Origin: Ruegeria_C sp040830705
GTDB taxonomy: Bacteria; Pseudomonadota; Alphaproteobacteria; Rhodobacterales; Rhodobacteraceae
Reading direction: 5' to 3'
Length of the DNA: 64,000 nucleotides
Assembly: GCA_040830705.1 (NCBI GenBank)
Contig: JBFOME010000006.1
Span: forward strand, 1-64,000
Part shown: piece after piece, positions 35,652-44,751 of the stretch
How positions within the stretch are numbered: the first letter of the stretch is position 1
How the letters are laid out: each line of letters opens with the position of its first letter
The notes under the pieces: generated by a model
What the model saw: only the letters and a program-made list of their open reading frames with translations
What the model was told of the DNA's origin: nothing
Databases searched by the model: none
Position numbers and translations under genes: made by a program

Positions 35652-36823
35652 TGCGGCGGGTGTCCATTTTAGGGGCGACCGGTTCGATCGGACAGAACAC
35701 GGTGGACCTGATCGCGCGACATCCCGAGCGTTTCGAAGTGGTGGCCCTGACCGGTGGTGCCAATATCGATCAACTGGCCGCAGATGCGCGTGCGTTAAAG
35801 GCGCAATTGGCCGTGACCGCCCATGCGGGGCAATATCAGGCGCTGCGCGAGGCGTTGTCGGGCACCGGCATCGAGGTCGCCGCTGGCCCGGACGCGTTGT
35901 TCGAGGCGGGCGCGCGACCGGCAGATTGGGTAATGTCGGCCATTGTCGGCGCGGCAGGGCTGGCGCCGGGGCTGAAGGCATTGGAGCAGGGCGCGACGCT
36001 GGCTCTGGCGAACAAGGAGTCTCTGGTCTGTGCCGGGCGGCTGGTGCTGGACACCGCCCGGCGCAACAAGGCGCGCCTGCTGCCTGTCGATAGTGAGCAT
36101 TCGGCGGTGTTTCAGGCCCTGGTCGGCGAGGATATCTCGGCGGTGGAGCGTATTGTCATAACCGCAAGCGGCGGGGCGTTTCGCGACTGGCCGCTGGAGG
36201 CGCTGAAAGAGGCCACGTTGGAGCAAGCCTCTTCGCACCCCAATTGGGCGATGGGGCAGCGGATCACAATCGACAGTGCATCAATGTTCAACAAGGCACT
36301 GGAAGTCATAGAAACCAAAGAGTATTTCGGCGTTGCGCCCGAGCAAGTTGAAGTCATCGTGCACCCGGAATCGATCATTCACGCGCTGGTGGGCTTTCGG
36401 GACGGAGCACTGATGGCGCATCTGGGTGCGCCGGATATGCGCCATGCAATTGGCTATGCACTAAACTGGCCGGATCGCCAGGATCTGCCGGTGTCGCGGC
36501 TGGATCTGGCACAACTGGCGCAATTGAACTTCCGTGCGCCTGACGATGCCCGCTATCCGGCGCTCGCATTGGCGCGACAGGTGATGCAACGCGGCGGGCT
36601 GTCAGGGGCGGTGCTCAATGCGGCGAAGGAACGGGCGCTGGATCATTTCATCGCCGGGCGCATCGGATTTCTCGAAATGGCAGCAACGGTTGAGGCAGTG
36701 CTTGACCGATTTGAGACCGATCCCGGTCTCATTGATGCCCCAATGACACTTGATAACGTGACGCAAACGGACCATCTCGCTCGTATCCGGGCGGATGAAA
36801 CCATCAGCGCAAGAGCAGGGTAG
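35651..36823 (+). CDS. dxr: 1-deoxy-D-xylulose 5-phosphate reductoisomerase
   Basis: A 390-residue NADPH-dependent enzyme of the MEP isoprenoid pathway. The dinucleotide site ILGATGSIGQNTVDL is at the N-terminus. LALANKESLVCAG, LLPVDSEHSAVFQ (metal ligands) and ITASGGAFRDWP, followed by the DSASMFNKALEVIE region, are all present. It supplies isopentenyl diphosphate, the substrate used by the neighbouring uppS product. It begins on the last base of cdsA. Confidence 0.96.
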   Translation: MRRVSILGATGSIGQNTVDLIARHPERFEVVALTGGANIDQLAADARALKAQLAVTAHAGQYQALREALSGTGIEVAAGPDALFEAGARPADWVMSAIVGAAGLAPGLKALEQGATLALANKESLVCAGRLVLDTARRNKARLLPVDSEHSAVFQALVGEDISAVERIVITASGGAFRDWPLEALKEATLEQASSHPNWAMGQRITIDSASMFNKALEVIETKEYFGVAPEQVEVIVHPESIIHALVGFRDGALMAHLGAPDMRHAIGYALNWPDRQDLPVSRLDLAQLAQLNFRAPDDARYPALALARQVMQRGGLSGAVLNAAKERALDHFIAGRIGFLEMAATVEAVLDRFETDPGLIDAPMTLDNVTQTDHLARIRADETISARAG

Positions 36824-36827
36824 ACAC

Positions 36828-38180
36828 TTGGACATTCTTGGGATGATCCCGCAATTCGGCGGACTTCTTTACACCATAATTGCCTTTGTGCTGGCGCTTT
36901 CGGTGATTGTCGCGGTCCACGAATATGGCCATTACATCGTCGGGCGCTGGTCCGGTATTCATGCCGAGGTATTCTCGCTGGGCTTTGGCCCGGTCTTGTG
37001 GAGCCGCGTTGACCGGCACGGCACTCGCTGGCAGATCGCTCTGCTGCCCTTCGGCGGTTATGTGAAGTTTCTGGGCGACGACAATGCGGCTTCGGGCAAG
37101 GATGCTGACGCGATGGAGAGCCTGGCCGAAGAAAGCCCGCAGGCGCTGCGCAGTTCGATGCACGGTGCTCCGCTATGGGCGCGAACCGCGACCGTGGCAG
37201 CGGGCCCCGTGTTCAATTTCATCCTGTCGATCATTGTGTTCGGTGCGATATTCATGTTTCGCGGCGTCGCCAGCGACCCGCTGACAGTTGCTGCAATCGA
37301 ACCTCTACCGAATGCCGTCGAGGAATTGCAGGTTGGCGACCAGATCACGGCGATCAACGGTGCGATGGTCCCCGAGTTCGGAAATACCGAAGCGTGGGAC
37401 GATTTCATCGACGGCCTGCAACCGGAGCCGGTCCTCGACTATGCGGTCATTCGAGATGGGCAGGACATGGTGGTGCAGGGTCCCTGGCTGTTTCCACCAC
37501 TTGTTACTGCGGTTGCGCCCCGCAGTGCCGCGATGGATATCGATCTGAAGCCCGGCGATGTCATCACCAGCATTGACGGCGCGCCCGTCTTTGCATTTTC
37601 CGAGTTGAAAGACGCGGTCGAAGGATCGGATGGTAGGGGGCTGCTGCTCGATGTCTGGCGCGATGGTGAGGTACTTGAGTTTGCGCTTGTTCCGCGACGC
37701 ACCGATGAGCCCCAGGCTGAGGGCGGTTTTGTCACCCATTGGCGGATCGGTATTGTTGGCGGCATGGCACTGGAGCCCGCGACGGAACGGTCCGGGCCGG
37801 TTCTGGCGTTGGCCGAGGGAACCGAGCAGACATGGCGGATCATTCGCGGATCGGTATCCGGCCTGTGGCACATGATCACCGGTGCGATTAGCACCTGCAA
37901 CATCTCGGGGCCGATCGGGATCGCCGAGACTTCGGGCGCGATGGCCAGTCAGGGCGCGCAAAGTTTCATCTGGTTTATCGCGGTGCTGTCGGCAGCGGTG
38001 GGTCTGATGAACCTGTTCCCGATCCCGGCGCTGGATGGCGGGCATCTGGTGTTTTACGCCTATGAGGCGATTGCGGGCAAACCGCCCAGTGATCTGGCAT
38101 TGCGGGTGCTGATGACGGCGGGCATTTCCCTCATTCTCGGCTTGATGGTTTTCGCGGTCACCAACGATCTGTTCTGCTGA
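36828..38180 (+). CDS. rseP: RIP metalloprotease RseP
   Basis: A 450-residue site-2 membrane protease. The zinc site HEYGHYIVGRWSG lies in the first helix (about 33-45). Two PDZ-like segments fill the periplasmic centre (ITAINGAMVPEFGNTEAWDD; LKPGDVITSIDGAPVFAFSE), and the C-terminal motif NLFPIPALDGGHLVFYAYE gives the Asp ligand. It should cleave anti-sigma factors and leftover signal peptides in the membrane. The likely start is TTG 36828 with AGGG upstream, 4 bases after dxr; ATG 36843 is an alternative and ATG 36795 would overlap dxr. Confidence 0.93.
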   Translation: MDILGMIPQFGGLLYTIIAFVLALSVIVAVHEYGHYIVGRWSGIHAEVFSLGFGPVLWSRVDRHGTRWQIALLPFGGYVKFLGDDNAASGKDADAMESLAEESPQALRSSMHGAPLWARTATVAAGPVFNFILSIIVFGAIFMFRGVASDPLTVAAIEPLPNAVEELQVGDQITAINGAMVPEFGNTEAWDDFIDGLQPEPVLDYAVIRDGQDMVVQGPWLFPPLVTAVAPRSAAMDIDLKPGDVITSIDGAPVFAFSELKDAVEGSDGRGLLLDVWRDGEVLEFALVPRRTDEPQAEGGFVTHWRIGIVGGMALEPATERSGPVLALAEGTEQTWRIIRGSVSGLWHMITGAISTCNISGPIGIAETSGAMASQGAQSFIWFIAVLSAAVGLMNLFPIPALDGGHLVFYAYEAIAGKPPSDLALRVLMTAGISLILGLMVFAVTNDLFC

Positions 38181-38267
38181 ACGCGTTCCCAGTCTTGCCG
38201 CAGGTCTGCCCAAGTCTCGCCATATTCCAGCGCTAGGTTATTTGCATTCGTTCTTTGGAGGCCCACC

Positions 38268-38393
38268 ATGCCTACACTTCAGCATTCCTACCGCGGGTTG
38301 AGCCTGCTTGTTGAGCTGAACTGGGACCGCCTGCTGTTCGTAGGTGCGCTTGGCGCGGGCCTTGCCATGGGCGCTTATCTCAACTCGTTCTGA
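38268..38393 (+). CDS. 41-residue predicted membrane protein
   Basis: A small gene with a strong ribosome binding site (GGAGG at 38257-38261, six bases before the ATG). The product begins MPTLQHSYRGLSLLVELN, followed by one hydrophobic helix (LLFVGALGAGLAMGAYL) and ends NSF. An intrinsic terminator follows at 38416-38448. It lies between rseP and bamA but probably has its own promoter, given the 87-base gap after rseP. I recognise no family; similar tiny single-helix proteins are common in Rhodobacteraceae. Confidence 0.7.
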   Translation: MPTLQHSYRGLSLLVELNWDRLLFVGALGAGLAMGAYLNSF

Positions 38394-38415
38394 TTCTCAG
38401 GCTCTGATAATCAAG

Positions 38416-38448
38416 AAAGGCACGCAAACCGCAGGGTTGCGTGCTTTT
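38416..38448 (+). terminator. Intrinsic terminator before bamA
   Basis: AAAGGCACGCAA (38416-38427) pairs with TTGCGTGCTTTT (38437-38448) over 12 positions with one G-T pair. The 3' arm ends in TTTT and is followed by GGTGTTTTG. It closes the transcript of the 41-residue gene, so bamA must start from its own promoter between 38449 and 38522. Confidence 0.8.
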
Positions 38449-38522
38449 GGTGTTTTGACAACTGGTCTCAATCCGGCTACTGAAAAGCAAAAATAGCGGT
38501 TTGAAATCGGGTAGTACATAAA

Positions 38523-40883
38523 ATGAAGACTGGCACGGGGACGGGTACATCCTGCGGCGGAGTGCGGGGCAGCGGCAAGATGTTGTGGCGCACGCTGGCA
38601 GCGATTTTCTTTTTGGCAGCAACGGCTTTTGTAACTCTGCCCGACAAGGCTGCGGCGCAGACCTACGTCTTCAACTCCGTTCAGGTCGAGGGTAACGAAC
38701 GGATCGAAACCTCGACGATCATTAACCGCACAGGAATCGAGCGCGGCAAGGAAGTCACCGCCGGTCAACTCAACGATGCTGTGCAGCGGGTTCTTGACAG
38801 TGGCGTATTTGAAACAGTCGAGATGATCCCGCGCGGCAACACCCTGATTGTAAAGGTCGCGGAATACCCGACCATAAGCCAGATCAGTTTCGAAGGAAAC
38901 AAGCGGATCAAGGATACGGTGTTGACCGAAGTCGTATCTTCTGAGTCTCGCCGCGTGTACACACCCGAACAGGCAGAGCGGGACGCGGTTGCAATCTCTG
39001 ATGTCTATTCAGCTCAGGGACGTATCGCAGCGACGGTCGTACCGCGTGTCATCCGCCGCAGCGACAATCGCGTCGATCTTGTCTTCGAGATTGCCGAGGG
39101 TGACACGATCGAGGTTGAACGCATCAGCTTTGTCGGCAACCGTGCCTATTCCGACCGGCGTTTGCGGCGTGTGTTGGAAACGAAGCAAGCCGGATTGTTG
39201 CGGACCTTCATCCAGGCAGACACGTTCATCGCCGACCGTATCGAGTTTGACAAACAGGTGCTGCGCGATTTCTACCTGTCGCGCGGCTATGTCGATTTCC
39301 GCGTCAACAGCTCCAATGTGGAATTCACCCGCGAGCGCGACGCGTTCTTTCTGGTTTTGAACATCACCGAAGGGCAGCAGTTTTCGTTCGGTGACATCAC
39401 CGTCTCAAGCGAGATCGCGGGTGTTGATCCTGCACCGTATATGGAAGCGATCAAGGTGCGTCCGGGCGTTACCTATTCCCCGTCGCTGGTAGACAATGAG
39501 ATCGCGCGTCTGGAAAAGCTGGGATTGCGCAACGGCGTCGATTTCTTGCGTGTTGAGCCCCGGATCACCCGAAACGACCGCGATCTTTCGCTGGATGTCG
39601 ATTTTGCCTTGGTGCGCGGCCCGCGCATTTTTGTTGAGCGGATCGATATCGAGGGCAACACCACGACACTGGATCGGGTGGTCCGTACTCAATTCAGGAC
39701 GGTTGAGGGCGACCCTTTCAACCCGCGCGAAATTCGCGAGAGCGCGGAACGCATTCGTGCCCTGGGCTTTTTCGCCAATTCCGACGTTGAAACCCGCGAA
39801 GGCTCCACCCCCGATCGTGTCATCGTGGACGTGGATGTCGAAGAGCAGCCTACTGGCTCGCTCAACCTTGGCGGCAACTACTCGGCGGCTGACGGGTTTG
39901 GTCTGGCGATCGGCCTGACGGAGAACAATTTCCTGGGTCGCGGTCAGCGGGTTTCGCTGAATGTGTCCACCGCGCAGGAATCCGAACGCTACACGTTCAG
40001 CTTCACTGAGCCCAACCTGTTAGGACGTGATCTGCAGGGTGATCTGGATCTTGGCTATGCCGCCCGCGATTCCAGTTTTTCGAATTATGATACCAGACGG
40101 GTCTTTTTTACCCCGGGCGTGACTTTCCCGATCGGTGAGCTGTCCTCCATGCAGTTCCGTTATGACTGGGGCCAGAGCGAGATGCGTCAACGCGATGATC
40201 AGACCGTGGGGGCGGTAATCGCGTCCGAAATCGCCGAGGGCAAACGTACGGCGAGCGGTTTGGGTGTAAGCTATATCTATGACAGCCGCCTCAGCGGCCT
40301 TGATCCCACAGCAGGGGTTTTGTTCCGCGCCGATGTCGATACGGCGGGGCTGGGTGGTGACGACAAATTTGTCAAAGCCACAGTAACGAGCACCGCGCAG
40401 CGTCTGGTCTGGAGCGAAGAGGTGACACTGAAAGCAACGGTGGAACTGGGCGCGTTTCATTGGTTTGGCGACGGCAACAGCCGCACGATCGACCGTTTTC
40501 TGCTGGGGCCTCGCACTTTCCGCGGATTTGAGCCTGCGGGTCTGGGTCCTCGCGACCTGTCCAACGGCGTGGACGATGCCATCGGCGGCAACTACTACGC
40601 GGTTGCGCGACTTGAGGCTGACTTCCCTCTGGGGCTGCCAGAAGAATACGGCATTCGCGGTGGCCTGTTCTATGATCTGGGCAACCTGTGGAACATCGAT
40701 AACGTAAATACTGATGGCGCATCGATCGTGGGGGCGGACGGGTCGCTCAGGCAAGTGATCGGTTTCTCGATCCTCTGGACCACGCCGTTTGGTCCGTTGC
40801 GGTTCAACTTCTCCAAGGCGTTGCAGAAGGAAGACTTCGACAAGGAGCAGAACTTCGACGTGACGCTACAGGCGCGGTTCTGA
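38523..40883 (+). CDS. bamA: Outer membrane protein assembly factor BamA
   Basis: A 786-residue Omp85 protein. A signal peptide (charged N-terminus, hydrophobic stretch ~25-42, cleaved after KAAAQ) precedes five POTRA domains (about 45-440; the first begins YVFNSVQVEGNERIE) and the beta-barrel. The lid-lock motif appears as FRGFEPAGLGPRD near residue 665, and the C-terminal strand ends in Phe (LQARF). It folds and inserts outer-membrane proteins. ATG 38580 (MLWRT) is an alternative start that would give a more ordinary signal peptide. The skp-like gene follows. Confidence 0.95.
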   Translation: MKTGTGTGTSCGGVRGSGKMLWRTLAAIFFLAATAFVTLPDKAAAQTYVFNSVQVEGNERIETSTIINRTGIERGKEVTAGQLNDAVQRVLDSGVFETVEMIPRGNTLIVKVAEYPTISQISFEGNKRIKDTVLTEVVSSESRRVYTPEQAERDAVAISDVYSAQGRIAATVVPRVIRRSDNRVDLVFEIAEGDTIEVERISFVGNRAYSDRRLRRVLETKQAGLLRTFIQADTFIADRIEFDKQVLRDFYLSRGYVDFRVNSSNVEFTRERDAFFLVLNITEGQQFSFGDITVSSEIAGVDPAPYMEAIKVRPGVTYSPSLVDNEIARLEKLGLRNGVDFLRVEPRITRNDRDLSLDVDFALVRGPRIFVERIDIEGNTTTLDRVVRTQFRTVEGDPFNPREIRESAERIRALGFFANSDVETREGSTPDRVIVDVDVEEQPTGSLNLGGNYSAADGFGLAIGLTENNFLGRGQRVSLNVSTAQESERYTFSFTEPNLLGRDLQGDLDLGYAARDSSFSNYDTRRVFFTPGVTFPIGELSSMQFRYDWGQSEMRQRDDQTVGAVIASEIAEGKRTASGLGVSYIYDSRLSGLDPTAGVLFRADVDTAGLGGDDKFVKATVTSTAQRLVWSEEVTLKATVELGAFHWFGDGNSRTIDRFLLGPRTFRGFEPAGLGPRDLSNGVDDAIGGNYYAVARLEADFPLGLPEEYGIRGGLFYDLGNLWNIDNVNTDGASIVGADGSLRQVIGFSILWTTPFGPLRFNFSKALQKEDFDKEQNFDVTLQARF

Positions 40884-40889
40884 TCCCCG

Positions 40890-41468
40890 ATGGCGCATTG
40901 GCGCAAATCCGGTCCGGGTGCCGCGCTGATTTTTGCTGTGGCGCTGCTCATTGGGGCGGCGCCCATACATGCACAGGATACGGGCCTGCCCACGGGACAA
41001 ATTCTGACCGTCTCAGCCGAAAGGCTCTTTTCTGAATCCGATTTCGGCCGTCGGGTGCTCAACGAATTGGAGGCCGAGGGCGCGGCCCTTTCAGCAGAAA
41101 ACGAGCGCATCATTTCCGAGTTGAGCCGTGAGGAAGAAGCCCTGACAGAGCGCCGGTCCACGACGGATCCGCAAGCCTTCCGTGTGCTTGCGGATGCGTT
41201 CGACAAGAAAGTCGAAGAGAACCGCGCCAGCCAGAAGGCCAAGCTTGATGCGTTGACGCTCAATCGTGAAAAGGCGCGCGCGGTGTTTTTCGAAGTTGCC
41301 CGCCCGGTGCTGGAAACGCTCATGCGGGATACCGGGGCTGGCGTCATTCTGGAACGATCTGATGTTTTCCTCAGCGCAAATGCCACCGATATCACCGGCA
41401 ATGCGATCGCCCGGATCAACGAAGCGATCGGGGACGGCGCGCATCTGGAAACGCAGATCGAACGCTAG
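40890..41468 (+). CDS. skp: OmpH/Skp-family periplasmic chaperone
   Basis: A 192-residue exported protein with a signal peptide (hydrophobic ~13-26, ending HAQ). ILTVSAERLFSESDFG is the OmpH start motif, followed by a long charged coiled coil (about 60-140, rich in Glu, Arg and Lys). It should form the trimeric jellyfish-like chaperone that carries unfolded outer-membrane proteins to BamA. It is six bases downstream of bamA. In enterobacteria lpxD follows; here fabZ does. Confidence 0.86.
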   Translation: MAHWRKSGPGAALIFAVALLIGAAPIHAQDTGLPTGQILTVSAERLFSESDFGRRVLNELEAEGAALSAENERIISELSREEEALTERRSTTDPQAFRVLADAFDKKVEENRASQKAKLDALTLNREKARAVFFEVARPVLETLMRDTGAGVILERSDVFLSANATDITGNAIARINEAIGDGAHLETQIER

Positions 41469-41539
41469 CTTGCTTGCTCAAACGGGCGTCTGTTGCTAGT
41501 GACGCCCCGAACGCGAATGAACCACAGGACGACCGCGCA

Positions 41540-42013
41540 ATGACATCAGAGACCAAGAGCGCCGACATTCAACTGATCCAGCGCATTCTGCCACACCGCT
41601 ATCCCTTTCTACTGGTCGACAAAGTGGTGGATATCGATGGTTATTCCTCATCGCGCGGGATCAAGAATGTCACCATGAATGAGCCGCATTTCCAGGGCCA
41701 TTTCCCCGGAACGCCGATCATGCCGGGTGTGACGATCATCGAGGCGATGGCGCAGACGGCGGGTGTGATGTTGGGCGTTGGCTTTGACGTGATCGACACG
41801 GAGTTGCTGATCTATTTCATGTCCATCGACAAGTGCAAGTTCCGCCGCAAGGTGGTGCCGGGCGACGTGATGGAGATGCATGTCCAGACAGTCCGCGGTA
41901 AGAAGGGCGGCAAGATCTTCAAGTTTAGCGGGCAGGCCACCGTTGAGGGCGAAGTGGCGGCGCAAGCCGAATTTTCCGCCTATGTCGATTGGGACATGGA
42001 AAAGACAACATGA
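41540..42013 (+). CDS. fabZ: 3-hydroxyacyl-ACP dehydratase FabZ
   Basis: A 157-residue hotdog-fold enzyme of fatty acid elongation. Conserved elements are ILPHRYPFLLVDKVVDI, the catalytic His in HFQGHFPGTPIMPGV and the catalytic Glu in TIIEAMAQTAG. It acts on the 3-hydroxyacyl-ACP pool that also feeds lipid A synthesis through LpxA, whose gene overlaps this stop by 4 bases. The frame extends 22 codons upstream, but ATG 41540 fits the family N-terminus. Confidence 0.96.
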   Translation: MTSETKSADIQLIQRILPHRYPFLLVDKVVDIDGYSSSRGIKNVTMNEPHFQGHFPGTPIMPGVTIIEAMAQTAGVMLGVGFDVIDTELLIYFMSIDKCKFRRKVVPGDVMEMHVQTVRGKKGGKIFKFSGQATVEGEVAAQAEFSAYVDWDMEKTT

Positions 42014-42795
42014 GCGGCATCCATCCCAGTGCCATCATCGAAGAGGGCGCACAGATCGGTCAGGATTGTGTGGTCGGCCCGTTCTGTCTGGTCGGGGCCC
42101 AGGTAAAACTCGGCGATCGGGTCGAGCTCAAGTCTCATGTGGTAGTAACCGGTGAGACCGAGGTCGGCGATGACACGGTGATCTTCAATTTCTCGGTGAT
42201 CGGAGAAATCCCACAGGATCTGAAATTCGGGGGCGAAAACACCCGGCTTGAGATCGGCAAGCGCAATCGTATTCGGGAACATGTGACCGTAAATACAGGT
42301 ACCGAGGGCGGCGGCGGGGTCACCCGGATCGGTGACGACTGCCTGCTGATGGCGGGCGTGCATGTGGCGCATGATGTGCAAATTGGAAACCGCGTGATCA
42401 TGGTGAACCATTCAGGTGCCGCCGGACATTGCATCGTCGAGGATGACGTGATCGTCGGAGGTATCTCGGGGCTGCATCAATGGGTTCGGGTCGGGCGCGG
42501 GGCCATCATTGGCGCGCTGACGATGGTGCCCAATGACGTGATCCCTTACGGGCTGGTGCAGGCGCAGCGCGGGCGGCTTGACGGGTTGAACCTTGTCGGG
42601 CTCAAACGACGCGGCGTGTCGCGGGCCGATATCTCGGCTTTGCGGGCTGCGTTCAAGGAACTGTCCGATGGCGACGGCACCTTTCAGGAGCGCGCCAAAC
42701 GATTGGGGGCAGACAGCGACAGCGACTATGTCCAGCGGATCGTCGAGTTTGTGACCGGCGAAAGCGACCGGTCCTTCCTGACGCCGGAGCGCTGA
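42010..42795 (+). CDS. lpxA: UDP-N-acetylglucosamine acyltransferase
   Basis: A 261-residue left-handed beta-helix enzyme for the first step of lipid A synthesis, transferring a 3-hydroxyacyl chain to UDP-GlcNAc. Hexapeptide repeats run through the first ~190 residues. The catalytic His lies in ADDCLLMAGVHVAHDV-like sequence, with VNHSGAAGHCIVEDD and LHQWVRVGRGA following. The C-terminal helical domain begins near LKRRGVSRADI. It overlaps fabZ by 4 bases, and lpxI follows 3 bases after its stop. Confidence 0.95.
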   Translation: MSGIHPSAIIEEGAQIGQDCVVGPFCLVGAQVKLGDRVELKSHVVVTGETEVGDDTVIFNFSVIGEIPQDLKFGGENTRLEIGKRNRIREHVTVNTGTEGGGGVTRIGDDCLLMAGVHVAHDVQIGNRVIMVNHSGAAGHCIVEDDVIVGGISGLHQWVRVGRGAIIGALTMVPNDVIPYGLVQAQRGRLDGLNLVGLKRRGVSRADISALRAAFKELSDGDGTFQERAKRLGADSDSDYVQRIVEFVTGESDRSFLTPER

Positions 42796-42798
42796 TCC

Positions 42799-43593
42799 AT
42801 GCTGGCGCTGATCGCCGGGACCGGTGTTCTGCCGGACGAGATCGTGGCTCATCTGCCCGAACGCCCCCTTGTTTGCGCGATGGAGCCGTTTCTGCCCGAC
42901 CGCTTGACTGTGGATCGGCCTTTTATCATCGAACATCTGGGCACACTGATTGCCGAACTGAAGGCGCAAGGCGTGACAGGTATCTGCATGGCAGGTGCGG
43001 TAGGGCGGCCACCCATTGATCCGTCGCGCATTGACGCGGCGACAATGCCATTGGTGCCAATCTTGCAAAAAGCGATCCTTTCAGGGGATGACAGCGCCCT
43101 GCGCGCGGTGATCTCGGTTCTGGAAGAGGCAGGCCTTAGGGTTCATGCAGCAGACGAGATCGCGCCTGACCTGTTACCGCCGCTTGGCACGCTGACCGAG
43201 CTCCAGCCGAGCGAAGCGGATTTGCGCGACGCTGATCGCGGCGCTGGCATCGTCCGCGCGATGAGCGCTGCGGATGTCGGACAAGCTTGTGTGGTGGCCA
43301 AGGGGCAGGCTCTGGCGATCGAAGGTATCTATGGCACCGCCTGGATGCTGCAATCGCTGACCCAGCGCCCTGATGCGGGCGGCGGTATTCTGTTTAAGGC
43401 CCTGAAACCCGATCAGGATCGTCGGGCCGATCTGCCTGCAATTGGCCCCGACACCGTGGCTGGCGCCGTTGCGGCAGGTCTGTCGGGCATCGTTATCGAA
43501 AAGGGCGGGGTCATCGTGCTGGACCGGGACCGCGTCGTGTCTGAATGCAACCGCCTTGGCCTGTTCCTGACCGTGCGCGAACGGGCCGTCTGA
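42799..43593 (+). CDS. lpxI: UDP-2,3-diacylglucosamine diphosphatase LpxI
   Basis: A 264-residue DUF1009-family protein. LALIAGTGVLPDEIV at the N-terminus and GICMAGAVGRPPID are typical of the substrate-binding domain. The catalytic domain contains ADVGQACVVAKGQALAIEGI and GGILFKALKPDQDRRADLPA, the latter with the conserved acidic residues. LpxI makes lipid X from UDP-2,3-diacylglucosamine and replaces LpxH in many alphaproteobacteria. Its position between lpxA and lpxB supports the assignment. Confidence 0.94.
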   Translation: MLALIAGTGVLPDEIVAHLPERPLVCAMEPFLPDRLTVDRPFIIEHLGTLIAELKAQGVTGICMAGAVGRPPIDPSRIDAATMPLVPILQKAILSGDDSALRAVISVLEEAGLRVHAADEIAPDLLPPLGTLTELQPSEADLRDADRGAGIVRAMSAADVGQACVVAKGQALAIEGIYGTAWMLQSLTQRPDAGGGILFKALKPDQDRRADLPAIGPDTVAGAVAAGLSGIVIEKGGVIVLDRDRVVSECNRLGLFLTVRERAV

Positions 43594-44751
43594 ATGCGGG
43601 TCTTCATCCTTGCTGGCGAGCCGTCGGGTGACCGGCTGGGCGGGGCGCTGATGCAGGGGTTGCGGCAGTTGGTGCCGGATGTGGAATTCGACGGCATCGG
43701 CGGGCCGATGATGATAGGACAGGGGCTGCAAAGCCGCTTTCCGATGTCGGAGCTCAGCGTCATGGGCCTGACCGAGGTGCTGCCCAAGTTCTTCCACCTC
43801 AAACGCCGCATCGCCGAGACCGCGCAGGCGGTGCTGGAGATGCAGCCCGACGTGCTCATTACCATCGACAGCCCCGATTTCAGCCTGCGCGTGGCCAAGC
43901 TGGTCAAGGCGGCCAGCACGGTCCGAACCGTGCACTACGTGGCCCCCAGCGTCTGGGCCTGGCGACCGGGCCGGGCGGACAAGATGGCCAAGGTGATCGA
44001 TCACGTTCTGGCCCTGCTGCCCTTCGAGCCGCCCTACATGGAGCGCGCCGGGATGGAATGCGATTTTGTTGGCCATCCGGTGGCCGCTGATCCGGTGGCC
44101 AGCGCCGATGAGACCGCCGCGCTGCGCGCGGAACTGGGGCTCTGCGACGCGCCCGTGCTGCTGGCCCTGCCGGGGTCACGGCGCGGCGAAATCGAGCGAC
44201 TCGCACCGGTTTTTGGCGCGGCGCTCAGTGCGTTTCTGAAGGACCGGCCCAATATGCGCGTGGTTGTTCCAGCCGTGCCGCATGTGGTCGATCTGGTGCA
44301 GGCGCAGACCGCCGACTGGCCGGGCAATCCCGTCATCCTTGATCCGCGCGGCCATGATAGCGATGCCGCTGCAGCCCGTAAGCGCGCAGCCTTTGCAATG
44401 GCCGATCTGGCTCTGGCCGCCTCTGGGACGGTGTCGCTGGAACTGGCGGCGCAGAACACGCCGATGGTCATCGCCTACAAGCTCAGCTGGCTCACCCAGA
44501 AGATCGCCGAAAGGATGGTCAAGCTGGATACGGTCACGCTGGTCAATTTGGTCAGCGAGACGCGCGTGGTGCCGGAATGCCTTGGCCCTGACTGCACACC
44601 GGAAAACGTTGCGGCCGCGCTTGCGGCGTTGCAAGCCGACCCCGCGGCTCAGGCCGAGGCCATGGCCTTGACCATGCAACGTCTGGGCTGCGGCGGCGAA
44701 GCGCCCGGGTTGCGCGCGGCTCGCGCGATTCTGAAACGGATGCAGGGCTGA
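43594..44751 (+). CDS. lpxB: Lipid A disaccharide synthase
   Basis: A 385-residue GT19 glycosyltransferase that joins lipid X and UDP-2,3-diacylglucosamine. The N-terminal signature FILAGEPSGDRLGGALMQ, the membrane-proximal VAPSVWAWRPGRADKM motif, the nucleotide region LALPGSRRGEIERLAP and the ASGTVSLELAAQNTPMVIAY motif are all visible. It starts on the base after the lpxI stop and shares its last base with the next gene's start. Confidence 0.95.
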   Translation: MRVFILAGEPSGDRLGGALMQGLRQLVPDVEFDGIGGPMMIGQGLQSRFPMSELSVMGLTEVLPKFFHLKRRIAETAQAVLEMQPDVLITIDSPDFSLRVAKLVKAASTVRTVHYVAPSVWAWRPGRADKMAKVIDHVLALLPFEPPYMERAGMECDFVGHPVAADPVASADETAALRAELGLCDAPVLLALPGSRRGEIERLAPVFGAALSAFLKDRPNMRVVVPAVPHVVDLVQAQTADWPGNPVILDPRGHDSDAAAARKRAAFAMADLALAASGTVSLELAAQNTPMVIAYKLSWLTQKIAERMVKLDTVTLVNLVSETRVVPECLGPDCTPENVAAALAALQADPAAQAEAMALTMQRLGCGGEAPGLRAARAILKRMQG

